Below, one piece after another: positions 8,639 to 16,795 of a stretch of DNA of 64,000 nucleotides. The stretch lies in the NCBI GenBank assembly GCA_951813525.2, contig CATOTJ020000002.1, positions 1,550,001 to 1,614,000 of the forward strand, written 5' to 3'. Positions within the stretch are counted from its first letter, which is position 1. The number at the start of each line of letters is the position of its first letter. The notes beneath the pieces were generated by a model. It searched no databases. It had not been told where the DNA came from and was given only the letters and a program-made list of their open reading frames with translations. Source of the stretch: Thermohalobaculum sp951813525 (GTDB taxonomy: Bacteria; Pseudomonadota; Alphaproteobacteria; Rhodobacterales; Rhodobacteraceae). A program made the translations under genes and the position numbers.

Positions 8639-9226
8639 TCAATCGCCGCTGCGCAGCATCCGTTCCATCACGCCGTCGCGGTCCACGACCGCGTGTTTCA
8701 GGGCCGCACCGACATGCCCTGCCACAACAATCAACAGCGCGATCGAGCACCAGAAATGGGCGGTCATAAACGCCCCCGACAGGTCGTGCGACCCGACCGC
8801 ATAGGGATCGGGCATCTCGAACAGTCCAAAGACCATGTTCTTGATCTGCATCGGATAAGCGTCGACATCATTGTAAGGCGATGCCGACGATGCCAGCCAT
8901 CCGGTCAACGGCATCGCGATCATCAGGACATAAAGCGAAAGATGCCCCATCTTGGCACCGGCCCGAATAACGGCCGGCATCGACACCGGCAATTCCGGCG
9001 TCGGATTGACCGCGCGCCAGATAATCCGCAGGCAGGCCAGCACAAAGACCACAAACCCAAAGCTCTTGTGGATCTGAACCAGACCCAGCTTGCTCGGATC
9101 GCCCGGGTTGTAAGCCGTCACCAGGTAAAACCCGAGCCCGAGCATCCCGAAAATCAGGACCGCCATCCCCCAGTGCAAAGCACGCGCCAGCCAGCCCCAG
9201 GACGTGGTGCTGTTGACTAGGGGCAT
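8639..9226 (-). CDS. Cytochrome b561-type membrane protein
   Basis: 195 residues with four predicted membrane helices and His residues in helix positions typical of the bacterial cytochrome b561 family: ALHWGM near the start, QIHKSFG, MGHLSLYV and AHFWCSIALLIVVAGHVGAA. These would ligate two haems b and pass electrons between quinol and a periplasmic or membrane acceptor. It lies 30 bases downstream of the YceI gene on the same strand; the b561-YceI pairing is frequent in proteobacteria. The physiological partner cannot be told from sequence. Confidence 0.88.
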   Translation of the reverse strand: MPLVNSTTSWGWLARALHWGMAVLIFGMLGLGFYLVTAYNPGDPSKLGLVQIHKSFGFVVFVLACLRIIWRAVNPTPELPVSMPAVIRAGAKMGHLSLYVLMIAMPLTGWLASSASPYNDVDAYPMQIKNMVFGLFEMPDPYAVGSHDLSGAFMTAHFWCSIALLIVVAGHVGAALKHAVVDRDGVMERMLRSGD

Positions 9227-9256
9227 CGCGTCGCTCTCCTTGCAGGTCCCGCACCG

Positions 9257-9841
9257 TTACTTGGCCGGGCTGATCTCCAGATCCAGGCGTATCCTGACCA
9301 AATCCCCGATCGCAGGGGCCGCAAAATTCATCCCGAAATCGGTCCGCTTCAACTCACCTGACACAGAAAACCCGGCAATCGTGGTGTTTTTCTTAAAGGG
9401 GGACGGCGCCAGCTTGTTTAATTTCGCCTTGAACGTCGCCGGTTTCGTAACGCCCAGGATCGTCACATCACCGGTGACGTCCGCCGTATCGGTCCCCGTC
9501 GGCACCACACCCGTTGTCGTGAATGTGATCCACGGGTGCTCTGCCACGTTCAGAAAATTGCGCCCGCGCAGGTCCTTGTCGCGGGCCGGCCAGAAGGTTT
9601 CGACCGAACCGGCGTTGATCCGGAAATCGACCCTGGTGGCCTCGACATTGCCCGGGTCAAAATCGATCGTCGCCTCGAACTCGCGAAACTGCCCATGCAC
9701 CATCGAAAAGCCCAGATGGCTGACTTCGAACGTCACATGGGCGTGGCTCTTGTCCATGACATAAGGCGCCGCCCGCGCAGGAAGCTGGGCCATCGCCGAA
9801 GCAATCAGCACTGCAAAGGCAAATATTTTAGTGAAGCGCAT
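9257..9841 (-). CDS. YceI family periplasmic lipocalin-like protein
   Basis: 194 residues from MRFTKIFAFAVLIASAMAQL, a Sec signal peptide cut near ARA. The mature part begins YVMDKSHAHVTFEVSHLGFS, the YceI opening, and contains SVETFWPARDKDLRG and the closing DFGMNFAAPAIGDLVRI. YceI proteins form a lipocalin-like barrel that binds polyisoprenoid quinone-like lipids. The open frame continues upstream through the 12-bp repeat region to 10021, but the signal peptide and the GGAGATC before the ATG fix the start at 9841. It is probably co-transcribed with the b561 gene. Confidence 0.92.
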   Translation of the reverse strand: MRFTKIFAFAVLIASAMAQLPARAAPYVMDKSHAHVTFEVSHLGFSMVHGQFREFEATIDFDPGNVEATRVDFRINAGSVETFWPARDKDLRGRNFLNVAEHPWITFTTTGVVPTGTDTADVTGDVTILGVTKPATFKAKLNKLAPSPFKKNTTIAGFSVSGELKRTDFGMNFAAPAIGDLVRIRLDLEISPAK

Positions 9842-9916
9842 GGCCGTGATCTCCGTCCCGATTTCTTCTGCAGGCCTCAGACCCGCCTGACCGGAATGTA
9901 GTCCTTGCCGCGCCAC

Positions 9917-9988
9917 AGTCCAAGCCGCGCTCCAAGCCACGCTCCAAGCCACGCTCCAAGCCACGCTCCAAGCCACGCTCCAAGCCAC
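9917..9988. repeat. 12-bp tandem repeat, six copies
   Basis: The unit GCTCCAAGCCAC occurs five times without a mismatch (9929-9988), preceded by one degenerate copy (9917-9928). It lies in the 189-base gap between the minus-strand YceI gene and the minus-strand dehydrogenase gene. All surrounding frames stay open because of the base composition, so frames running through it are probably not genes. Confidence 0.95.
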
Positions 9989-10030
9989 GGCACACCAACG
10001 CCGTCCGATCTGCCCGTGCAAAACCCGGTA

Positions 10031-10915
10031 TCAGCGCGTCGGCACCGGCGTCTCGCCGCGATAATCGTAAAAACCACGGCCCGATTTCCGGCCAAGCCAA
10101 CCGGCTTCGACATATTTGGTCAACAGCGGGCACGGCCGATACTTGGTATCGGCCAGACCGTCATGCAGCACGTTCATAATTGCCAGGCAGGTGTCCAGCC
10201 CGATGAAATCCGCCAGCTCCAACGGTCCCATCGGGTGCCGGGTGCCCAGCTTCATGGCCGTGTCGATGGACTTAACCGTCCCGACGCCCTCGTAAAGCGT
10301 ATAGACGGCCTCGTTGATCATCGGCAGCAGAATGCGATTGACGATGAAGGCCGGAAAATCTTCGGCAACCGCAGCCGTCTTGCCCAACCGGTCGACCACA
10401 TCCTTCATGACCTGGAAGGTCGGATCATCCGTCGCAATGCCGCGGATCAACTCGACCAGCGCCATGACCGGAACCGGGTTCATGAAATGCAGACCCATAA
10501 ACCGCTCGGGCCGGTCGGTGGTCGACGCAAGGCGCGTGATCGAAATCGACGATGTGTTGGTGGTCAGGATCGTGCCATCGGACAGATGCGGCCCCAGGAT
10601 CTTGAAAATCTCGACCTTCACCGCCTCTTTCTCGGTCGCCGATTCGACGATCAGATCGGCAGGGCCCAGTTCGGTCAGGTCAGGGTGCAGCGACAGCCGC
10701 TCCATCGTTCCAGTATATTCTTCGCCAGCCAGACGCCCCTTCTCGACCTGGCGGGCCAACTGCTCGTCCAGCTTGGCGCGCGCAGCCTCCAGCGCATCGG
10801 CGCTGATATCGTTCAGCAAGACCTCATATCCCGCCTGCGCGAAGACCTGTGCAATGCCAATGCCCATTTGACCGGCGCCAACGACGCCAACGACGCCAAC
10901 GCGACGGATATCCAT
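10031..10915 (-). CDS. 3-hydroxybutyryl-CoA dehydrogenase (3-hydroxyacyl-CoA dehydrogenase)
   Basis: 294 residues. The N-terminal Rossmann fold contains GAGQMGIGIAQ; the catalytic motif HFMNPVPVM and the C-terminal domain with DFPAFIVNRILLPMINEA are typical. It oxidises 3-hydroxybutyryl-CoA to acetoacetyl-CoA with NAD(P), in butyrate or polyhydroxybutyrate metabolism and fatty acid degradation. The first strand is expanded to VGVVGVVGAG through a 9-bp triplication (10876-10902). In many alphaproteobacteria this gene lies right after etfA; here a sulfotransferase and a VOC gene lie between them. Confidence 0.94.
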   Translation of the reverse strand: MDIRRVGVVGVVGAGQMGIGIAQVFAQAGYEVLLNDISADALEAARAKLDEQLARQVEKGRLAGEEYTGTMERLSLHPDLTELGPADLIVESATEKEAVKVEIFKILGPHLSDGTILTTNTSSISITRLASTTDRPERFMGLHFMNPVPVMALVELIRGIATDDPTFQVMKDVVDRLGKTAAVAEDFPAFIVNRILLPMINEAVYTLYEGVGTVKSIDTAMKLGTRHPMGPLELADFIGLDTCLAIMNVLHDGLADTKYRPCPLLTKYVEAGWLGRKSGRGFYDYRGETPVPTR

Positions 10916-11072
10916 GATCCGCGATCCCCAGTCCTATTTTCATTGGTTGACCGCGCCCGATGGTGCGATGCAACAACAGCAACGATAGAGCGCGGCGGGC
11001 TGCGTTTGCAACCGGCATCGTCAATTTTCCAATCATCGCGCGCTTCGGCGCGGGCCGGGCCGGGCTTTTGCC

Positions 11073-12485
11073 TCACCGGTGGCTCTGCCGGACCGCTTCC
11101 TCCTCGACCCAGCCCATCCCCCCCATCGCCGCGATCAGGGGCGCCAGACGGTCGGCATGGCGCCGCCAGCGTCCGATCGAACGATCGCTGACCGGTGCGC
11201 GCGCCTGCGTGATCGACGCAGTTTTGATCTGGCCGCCCGGCGCAGGTGTCAGACAGACCGGGTTCCATGGTAATCGGCACGCCGCCAGAACATCGGCCAT
11301 CGCCTGCCCTGTCTCCGAGACCAGGTCCTCATACCGGATCGGCGACAGGCCAACGCGTGGCAATGCCGACCAAGCCCCGGCTGTTTCGGCATAAAGGCGG
11401 TAAGCCGCGCCCAAGGTTGAAAACCGGGCCGCGTAATCCAACCCAAACGAAAATCCCGCCTCCCAGCATGAAAGCGCCGTGTCCAGGGGATGACGGCTGA
11501 TGTGCAGGATCGCGGCACGCGGAAACATCAACCGGATCAACGGCGCGAACAGATAGTTGGCCGGCATCTTGTCGACCACGCGCAACCGGTCCTCGGCGCG
11601 CTGGGCGATGCCTTGCAGATAGGCGCTGCCCATCGCGCGCAAGGTGGCGGGTGTCAGCGCCGCCGCGACCGCCTTTGGCTCATTCCCGGTTCTCGACGTC
11701 AGCTGACTGTAAAGACTGCCGATCAGCGCGGTTTCTCCTGCGCTCGCAACATCAGGGTGCGCGGCCAACAAACGCTCCAGTAACGTGGTCCCCGACCGCG
11801 GCATACCAACGATAAAGATCATGCGCCCATCGGCATGGCCCGTCCCTGCCAGACGGCGCATCAGGTCCGGCGAAAAAACCGCGCGCAGACGCTCGGCGAA
11901 CCGGCGTTCGCCCGCCTCCTGCCATTGCTCCGGCGCCTCGGCATTCGATGCGGCCATCGCGTCGAACGCCGCTTCCTCCCGGCCCAGGGTGCGCAACAAG
12001 CGCGCCCGCGCCAGATGCATCTGGCGTAAAACCGGCGGTGTCGGCGTTCGCGTATCAATCACAGCCTCAAGCTCGGCCAGGACACCGGGCGCCTCCGGCG
12101 AACCCACAGCGCTGGCCAGGTCGACCCAGGCCCCGCCCTGTTCAGGATCCACGGCAACCGCCCGCCGGGCAGCGGCGGCGGCTTCGTCAAACCGTCCGAG
12201 AGAGGTCAATATCGTTGCTTCTGCGCCAAACACAGGTGCTTGCGGATAATCGGCCGCCAAGACGCGCACCTGCTGCAGCGCCTCCTCGCCCCGATTTTCG
12301 CCATGCCAGATCGACAAGGCCAGCCGCAACCGAACGGTCGGGTCCTCCGGCGCAAGCTCCCGGGCCCGGCGATAGACCGCCGCCGCCGCCGCCGACTGCC
12401 CGGCCCCATAAAGCCTGGCACCCTCCGCCAACATCTCGTCCAAGGTCTCGTCCACGGTCTCATCCAACGTCTCGGACCGGTCCAT
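11073..12485 (-). CDS. TPR-containing sulfotransferase
   Basis: 470 residues from the ATG at 12485. The N-terminal half (about 10-205) is helical with TPR-like repeats (GAGQSAAAAAVYRRARELAP and SLGRFDEAAAAARRAVAVDP). The C-terminal half is a sulfotransferase with the 5'-phosphosulfate loop at residues 228-234 (MPRSGTT) and the 3'-phosphate motif HISRHPLDTALSCW, which bind PAPS. The acceptor is unknown; similar TPR sulfotransferases modify polysaccharides or proteins. The N-terminus has a short Asp-Glu-Thr repeat encoded by three 12-bp units (12435-12470). In-frame starts further upstream exist but lack a ribosome site. Confidence 0.88.
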   Translation of the reverse strand: MDRSETLDETVDETLDEMLAEGARLYGAGQSAAAAAVYRRARELAPEDPTVRLRLALSIWHGENRGEEALQQVRVLAADYPQAPVFGAEATILTSLGRFDEAAAAARRAVAVDPEQGGAWVDLASAVGSPEAPGVLAELEAVIDTRTPTPPVLRQMHLARARLLRTLGREEAAFDAMAASNAEAPEQWQEAGERRFAERLRAVFSPDLMRRLAGTGHADGRMIFIVGMPRSGTTLLERLLAAHPDVASAGETALIGSLYSQLTSRTGNEPKAVAAALTPATLRAMGSAYLQGIAQRAEDRLRVVDKMPANYLFAPLIRLMFPRAAILHISRHPLDTALSCWEAGFSFGLDYAARFSTLGAAYRLYAETAGAWSALPRVGLSPIRYEDLVSETGQAMADVLAACRLPWNPVCLTPAPGGQIKTASITQARAPVSDRSIGRWRRHADRLAPLIAAMGGMGWVEEEAVRQSHR

Positions 12486-12666
12486 TGCAGCCTGATCTCG
12501 GTTTCTGTCTGTAACCGGTGTCGCACGCCCCGCCCCGCTGCACCAGTTGCGATGCGGGCTTGGGGGCACTCGACAATCGGTTGTCTACTGTGCCGAACTG
12601 CGTGCTGGCTGAACCATTATCCTATAGTCTGGCTGCAGCAACCCAGCCTCCGGAAACGAACACAGC

Positions 12667-13083
12667 ATGATTGCCTATGTCACTGTCGGTGCCGATGATA
12701 TGGCCAGCGCGAAACGGTTTTATGCGGCATTCCTGCCCGCCCTTGGCTATGGGTCGAGGGAGGGCCCGGAGGGCTTAAGCTATGCGCTGCCCGTTGAACC
12801 GGGTCAGTCTGCCGTCCTGCCCGATTTCTACGTTAAGCCAACATTCGATGGACATCCGGCCACGGCCGGGAACGGTACTATGATCGCATTCGAGGCGCGC
12901 AGTCAAAGCCAGGTTCGGGACCTGCACGCCGCCGCACTTGCCGCTGGCGGCGGTGACGAGGGTCAGCCTGGCTTCCGCGCGGCGTATGGACCTCATTTTT
13001 ATGTTGGCTATCTTCGCGACCCTCAAGGCAACAAGATCGCTCTGTTCTCCGACGATCCGAACGAGCCTGGACGAGACGGATAG
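12667..13083 (+). CDS. VOC family (glyoxalase-like) protein
   Basis: 138 residues forming one VOC module. It opens MIAYVTVGADDMASAKRFY and ends YVGYLRDPQGNKIALFS, where glyoxalase-like proteins usually place their metal ligands. Such proteins include glyoxalases, dioxygenases and antibiotic-binding proteins, so the substrate cannot be assigned. It is a lone plus-strand gene within a minus-strand stretch, between the sulfotransferase and etfA. Confidence 0.8.
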   Translation: MIAYVTVGADDMASAKRFYAAFLPALGYGSREGPEGLSYALPVEPGQSAVLPDFYVKPTFDGHPATAGNGTMIAFEARSQSQVRDLHAAALAAGGGDEGQPGFRAAYGPHFYVGYLRDPQGNKIALFSDDPNEPGRDG

Positions 13084-13326
13084 CGCGGCTCACCTGCGCG
13101 ACAGGGACAAGCAGCCACGCCCGAACGCGCGGCACCGCCAGTTTCAAAGACTTCACCAGCAGATTTGCCGGGATGGCATTGGAAATTCTGCCGCGAACAT
13201 TTCATCGCCAACAGCATCTCAAACGAAATCACGATCAGGTTCGCCAATCACGTTCGCCGAGAGTTCCCCCAAGATTTTCAAACGGGTTCTCGAATGCAGC
13301 AAGTGTTTGAGAACCTCTGAAACGAA
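13084..13326. other. Intergenic stretch without a convincing gene
   Basis: Between the VOC gene and the etfA terminator I see no start-plus-ribosome-site combination with a plausible protein, no RNA gene and no clear repeat. Short open frames here have no recognisable motif. Confidence 0.6.
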
Positions 13327-13354
13327 AAAGGCCGGACCACGCGGCCCGGCCTTT
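13327..13354 (-). terminator. Rho-independent terminator of etfBA
   Basis: AAAGGCCGG (13327-13335) pairs perfectly with CCGGCCTTT (13346-13354), leaving a 10-base loop. On the minus strand the stem is followed by TTTTTCG, so it fits as the terminator 42 bases after the etfA stop. It may also stop plus-strand transcription from the VOC gene. Confidence 0.8.
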
Positions 13355-13395
13355 GCTATTTCTTTGAAGGGGTTTCAACCCACCCCGGATCAGCC

Positions 13396-14325
13396 TCAGC
13401 CCAGCGCTGCTTCCAGCTCCGGCAGGGCCGCGAACAGGTCGGCGACCAGGCCGTAGTCAGCCACCTGAAAGATCGGGGCTTCCTCGTCCTTGTTGATGGC
13501 GACGATGACCTTGCTGTCCTTCATCCCGGCCAGGTGCTGGATCGCGCCTGAAATTCCGACCGCGATGTAGAGGTCGGGGGCCACGACCTTGCCGGTCTGA
13601 CCGACCTGCCAGTCGTTCGGCGCATAGCCGCTGTCGACCGCGGCGCGCGAGGCACCCATGGCCGCGCCCAGCTTGTCGGCGATGCCTTCGATCAGTTTAA
13701 AGTTGTCCGCATCGCCCATGCCGCGCCCGCCAGAGATGACGATCTTGGCCGAGGTCAGTTCGGGGCGATCCGATGCAACGGTTTTGTCTTCGACCCAAGA
13801 CGACAGGCCCGGGTCTTCGCCGTTCGCGATGTCTTCCACAGCCGCCGATCCGCCCATGCCCGCAGCATCGAAGGTCGAGGTCCGGACCGTGACAACCTTC
13901 GTTGCATCGGCCGACTTGACGGTCTGAATGGCGTTACCGGCATAGATCGGGCGCACGAACGTGTCCGCGTCGACGATCTCTTGCACGTCCGACAGGATCA
14001 TCACGTCCATCAGGGCCGCAACGCGCGGCATGATGTTTTTGGCGTCCGTCGTGGCCGGGGCCACCACATGGCTGTAATCGCCGGCCAGGCTGACCAGCAA
14101 TGCTGCCGCCGGTTCCGCAAGTCTATGACCGTAAAGGGAATCCTCGGCCACCAGAACCTTCGAGACGCCCTCGATTTTCGCGGCCTCACCGGCCGCGGCC
14201 TTGGCCGACGCACCGCAGGCCAGGACCGTGATATCGCCCAGCGATCCACAAGCCGACACGGCCTTGGCGGTGGCGTCGACGTTCAATTCACCATCGGTGA
14301 TTTCTGCGAGCAGAAGAACAGCCAT
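13396..14325 (-). CDS. etfA: Electron transfer flavoprotein alpha subunit EtfA
   Basis: 309 residues from MAVLLLAEITDGELN. The N-terminal domain is ETF-like and the C-terminal FAD domain has SGGRGMGDADNF, the loop DSGYAPNDWQVGQTGKVVAP and the GISGAIQHLAGM segment that contacts FAD. With EtfB it accepts electrons from acyl-CoA and other dehydrogenases and passes them to ETF-ubiquinone oxidoreductase. The frame is open about 130 bases upstream, but that part overlaps etfB. The start is one base from the etfB stop. Confidence 0.96.
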   Translation of the reverse strand: MAVLLLAEITDGELNVDATAKAVSACGSLGDITVLACGASAKAAAGEAAKIEGVSKVLVAEDSLYGHRLAEPAAALLVSLAGDYSHVVAPATTDAKNIMPRVAALMDVMILSDVQEIVDADTFVRPIYAGNAIQTVKSADATKVVTVRTSTFDAAGMGGSAAVEDIANGEDPGLSSWVEDKTVASDRPELTSAKIVISGGRGMGDADNFKLIEGIADKLGAAMGASRAAVDSGYAPNDWQVGQTGKVVAPDLYIAVGISGAIQHLAGMKDSKVIVAINKDEEAPIFQVADYGLVADLFAALPELEAALG

Positions 14326-14326
14326 A

Positions 14327-15088
14327 TCAGATAACCCCCGCTTCGTTTTTAAGCTTGTCGACCAGTTCGGCAACGCTCTCAACCTTGATGCCTGCCTTGC
14401 GGGCGGGCGGCTCGTTGGTCTCGACAATGGCCAGGCGCGGCGCGACATCGACACCGACATCCGCTGCGGACTTGATGTCCATCGGCTTTTTCTTGGCCTT
14501 CATAATGTTCGGCAACGACGCATAGCGCGGTTCGTTCAATCGCAGATCGACGGTGATGACCGTCGGCATGTTGACCTCGATCACCTGCAAGCCGCCATCG
14601 ACCTCGCGCGTGACCTTGGCCTTGTCGCCTGCAACTTCGACTTCCGACGCGAACGTGGCCTGGCTCCAGCCCAGCAGCGCCGCCAGCATCTGGCCGGTCG
14701 CGTTCATGTCATTGTCGATGGCCTGCTTGCCGCAAAGGACCAGCCCCGGCTGCTCTTCGTCGACAATGGCCTTCAGGACCTTGGCAACCGCCAGCGGCTC
14801 GATATCGGTATCGACCGTCTCGGCAGCTTCGACCAGGATCGCCCGATCCGCACCCATCGCCAACGCCGTGCGCAGCGTTTCCTGCGATTTGGTGACACCG
14901 ACGGACACGGCGATGATCTCTTCGACCTGCCCCGCTTCCTTCATGCGGATCGCCTGTTCGACGGCAATTTCGTCAAACGGGTTCATCGACATTTTAACGT
15001 TGGCGAGATCGACCCCTGAATTGTCCGCTTTGACCCGGACCTTCACGTTATAGTCGATCACGCGCTTGACAGGCACCAGCACCTTCAT
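14327..15088 (-). CDS. etfB: Electron transfer flavoprotein beta subunit EtfB
   Basis: 253 residues, usual length about 250. It opens MKVLVPVKRVIDYNVKVRV and contains SMNPFDEIAVEQAIR and the GKQAIDNDMNATGQMLAALL stretch typical of the beta subunit, which binds AMP. A strong ribosome site, GAGGAG, precedes the ATG. It is the first gene of a two-gene operon with etfA that ends at the terminator near 13340. Confidence 0.96.
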   Translation of the reverse strand: MKVLVPVKRVIDYNVKVRVKADNSGVDLANVKMSMNPFDEIAVEQAIRMKEAGQVEEIIAVSVGVTKSQETLRTALAMGADRAILVEAAETVDTDIEPLAVAKVLKAIVDEEQPGLVLCGKQAIDNDMNATGQMLAALLGWSQATFASEVEVAGDKAKVTREVDGGLQVIEVNMPTVITVDLRLNEPRYASLPNIMKAKKKPMDIKSAADVGVDVAPRLAIVETNEPPARKAGIKVESVAELVDKLKNEAGVI

Positions 15089-15371
15089 CGCGTTCTCCTC
15101 GGCATGTGGGGCCTGAGTGCCCCCTATCGTCTCACTCGGGCGATCACATAGCGCTTTCGCCTTGCTGCCCCTACGGAAAAAACGACGCGGGGGAGCAGGG
15201 AATCGCCGTTGTGATCGCGATGTTCGGCCAGATAGTTGACGTGCGCGTCAACGTCAATGGCGAATTCGCGGACACCGCAAGGCCCGATCTCGTGTCTTTG
15301 CCGAATGTTTACCCGTCGCTGGCACCTTTTAGAGGAGTGAGAATCATCGTGTGTTGAGTGGGGTGTCCCTG

Positions 15372-15902
15372 ATGTTGCGTGCTGTCTTGAAAAGGTTTGT
15401 ACCGGTTGTTGCACTGGCTGCGTTGTCGGCTTGCGTCGGCAGCGGCCATACGTCGAAAATCGAAAAACTGCCGTCCGGGAAAGTGGTCGAGCGGATTTAT
15501 TCCAATTTTGGCGGCTTCGTTAATCACGAGATGTCGGAGTGGCGCTCTCGCGTTCGCAAACATGGCATTCGCCATTACATCATTGACGGCAGTTGCTATT
15601 CCTTCTGCACCTTCGTTGCGCTTTATGCGCCCGAAAGTTGCTACACCAAAAATGTAAAATTTTTCCTACATCCGGCCTCGATGTATGGGCTGTACGAAAA
15701 TGGCGAAACGCAAGCCTGGACCGCCGCCGCCGTGGCGCTGTGGCCGAAAGGGCTGCGTGACTGGTGGGCTGAAAACCGGCCAGGCATCGGCGGCGTGTTC
15801 CTGGAATATGACCAGCTTGTGCGGATGATCCCGGAACGGGCGTGCCCCGGCGAACTGGTCGACGGGCACTCGCGGGAAAGGGTCGCGGCCGCAGATTACT
15901 GA
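15372..15902 (+). CDS. Putative lipoprotein, ClpP/COG3904-like
   Basis: 176 residues from the ATG at 15372 (a GTG at 15351 is in frame). The N-terminus MLRAVLKRFVPVVALAALSAC is a lipoprotein signal with lipobox LSAC. The core reads YIIDGSCYSFCTFVALYAP, resembling the IDGxCxSACT segment of a rhizobial family of unknown function that recalls ClpP/crotonase-like periplasmic proteins (COG3904). The later part, LWPKGLRDWW followed by ERAC, also fits that family. In this protein the usual Ala before the second Cys is Phe. No enzymatic activity is established. It is a plus-strand gene between etfB and a minus-strand gene. Confidence 0.6.
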   Translation: MLRAVLKRFVPVVALAALSACVGSGHTSKIEKLPSGKVVERIYSNFGGFVNHEMSEWRSRVRKHGIRHYIIDGSCYSFCTFVALYAPESCYTKNVKFFLHPASMYGLYENGETQAWTAAAVALWPKGLRDWWAENRPGIGGVFLEYDQLVRMIPERACPGELVDGHSRERVAAADY

Positions 15903-15952
15903 GGCGGCCAACGCTATCGGCTTCTGGGGCGACAATGGCCCCGGAGGCGGCA

Positions 15953-16768
15953 TCAGGTGGACGTTTCAGTCCATTCCCGCCAATGCAGAATGGCATCTGC
16001 GAAATCCAGCGCTGCGCCGCGGTAGTCACCGGTATCCCCGCAACCATATTCCAGCATTCGCGTCAGAAGGCTCTCGGAACTGTACCAGCCATAGACCAAG
16101 TCCTTTGCCGGTCCACTTTCCCAGAAGGCATTGACGACGATCTCGCGACGATTAAGCGACCAGTCGCGAGAGAAGGCAGCCGCCAATGTTTCGATCGGCA
16201 ACGCGTCCAATTGGGCCAGGACCGGCACCAGATCCACACCGCCCTGCCCCAGCATACAGAGCATTTCGTCCATCACCGGCCGGTCGGCAGGGTGGTCGGC
16301 AGGGCGGTCGGCAGGGCTGTCGTCAAAGGTTTTCGGGCAATGCACCGTGATCAGCATCAGGACGGTTGCATAGCGGGTCATGAAGTCTACGACAGCTTCC
16401 GGCCACTCTTGCGGAAAACCGGAATCGTGCAGGCGGCGCAACACAACCTCGTGCCCGACTGACGCCAGCTCCCGTCCCTCGGCAACAAGGTGAAGCACCC
16501 GGGGCAGGAACCACTTCATCACCGCCCTTGGAAACGGGTTGTCCGACGCCGCGAAGTACCAATCGCGAAGATCGTCCTCGGGGATCGCGCGCACCGGCCA
16601 GTCCAGCAATCGCGCCTCGACCTGCGCGTACATGCAGCAGTTTTCGCAACACCCGTGCGCGGGCGGGCGCGGAGCCTCGAACAGCGCATAACCTTCTTCG
16701 ATCAGCGACGCGAGCTCGCCCTTCAACCCATCAATGACGCTATCGGGATGATCGTCAGACGCAGGCAT
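15953..16768 (-). CDS. Hypothetical protein with CCENCC motif
   Basis: 271 residues, not recognised. It is mainly acidic and helical without a signal peptide. Near residue 40 it has HGCCENCCMYAQ, a dense Cys cluster that could bind zinc or a metal cluster. Residues about 151-163 are a DRPADHPADRP repeat encoded by three 12-bp units (16281-16316). It is followed by the cobalamin adenosyltransferase gene upstream on the same strand, with a 27-base gap, so they may be co-transcribed. Confidence 0.55.
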   Translation of the reverse strand: MPASDDHPDSVIDGLKGELASLIEEGYALFEAPRPPAHGCCENCCMYAQVEARLLDWPVRAIPEDDLRDWYFAASDNPFPRAVMKWFLPRVLHLVAEGRELASVGHEVVLRRLHDSGFPQEWPEAVVDFMTRYATVLMLITVHCPKTFDDSPADRPADHPADRPVMDEMLCMLGQGGVDLVPVLAQLDALPIETLAAAFSRDWSLNRREIVVNAFWESGPAKDLVYGWYSSESLLTRMLEYGCGDTGDYRGAALDFADAILHWREWTETST

Positions 16769-16795
16769 GGCGAAGAGATGGCATGGCCGCCCCGG

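Noticed and set aside
9917..9988. Possible CRISPR array
   Set aside because: The units are 12 bases, contiguous and without spacers.
9842..10021. N-terminal extension of YceI through the Ala-Trp-Ser-Val repeat
   Set aside because: A complete signal peptide begins at 9841 with a good ribosome site; the upstream part is only open because of composition.
9905..11191. Long plus-strand open frame of 428 codons through the 12-bp repeat and opposite the dehydrogenase
   Set aside because: It is antisense to a clear 3-hydroxybutyryl-CoA dehydrogenase and starts in a low-complexity Ser-His-Ala-Pro repeat.
11954..12514. Plus-strand open frame of 188 codons opposite the sulfotransferase
   Set aside because: Pro/Arg-rich shadow of the minus-strand gene, with no recognisable domain.
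14326..14460. N-terminal extension of EtfA
   Set aside because: It overlaps the etfB coding region and reads as Arg/Ser-rich shadow sequence; MAVLLLAEI is the normal EtfA start.
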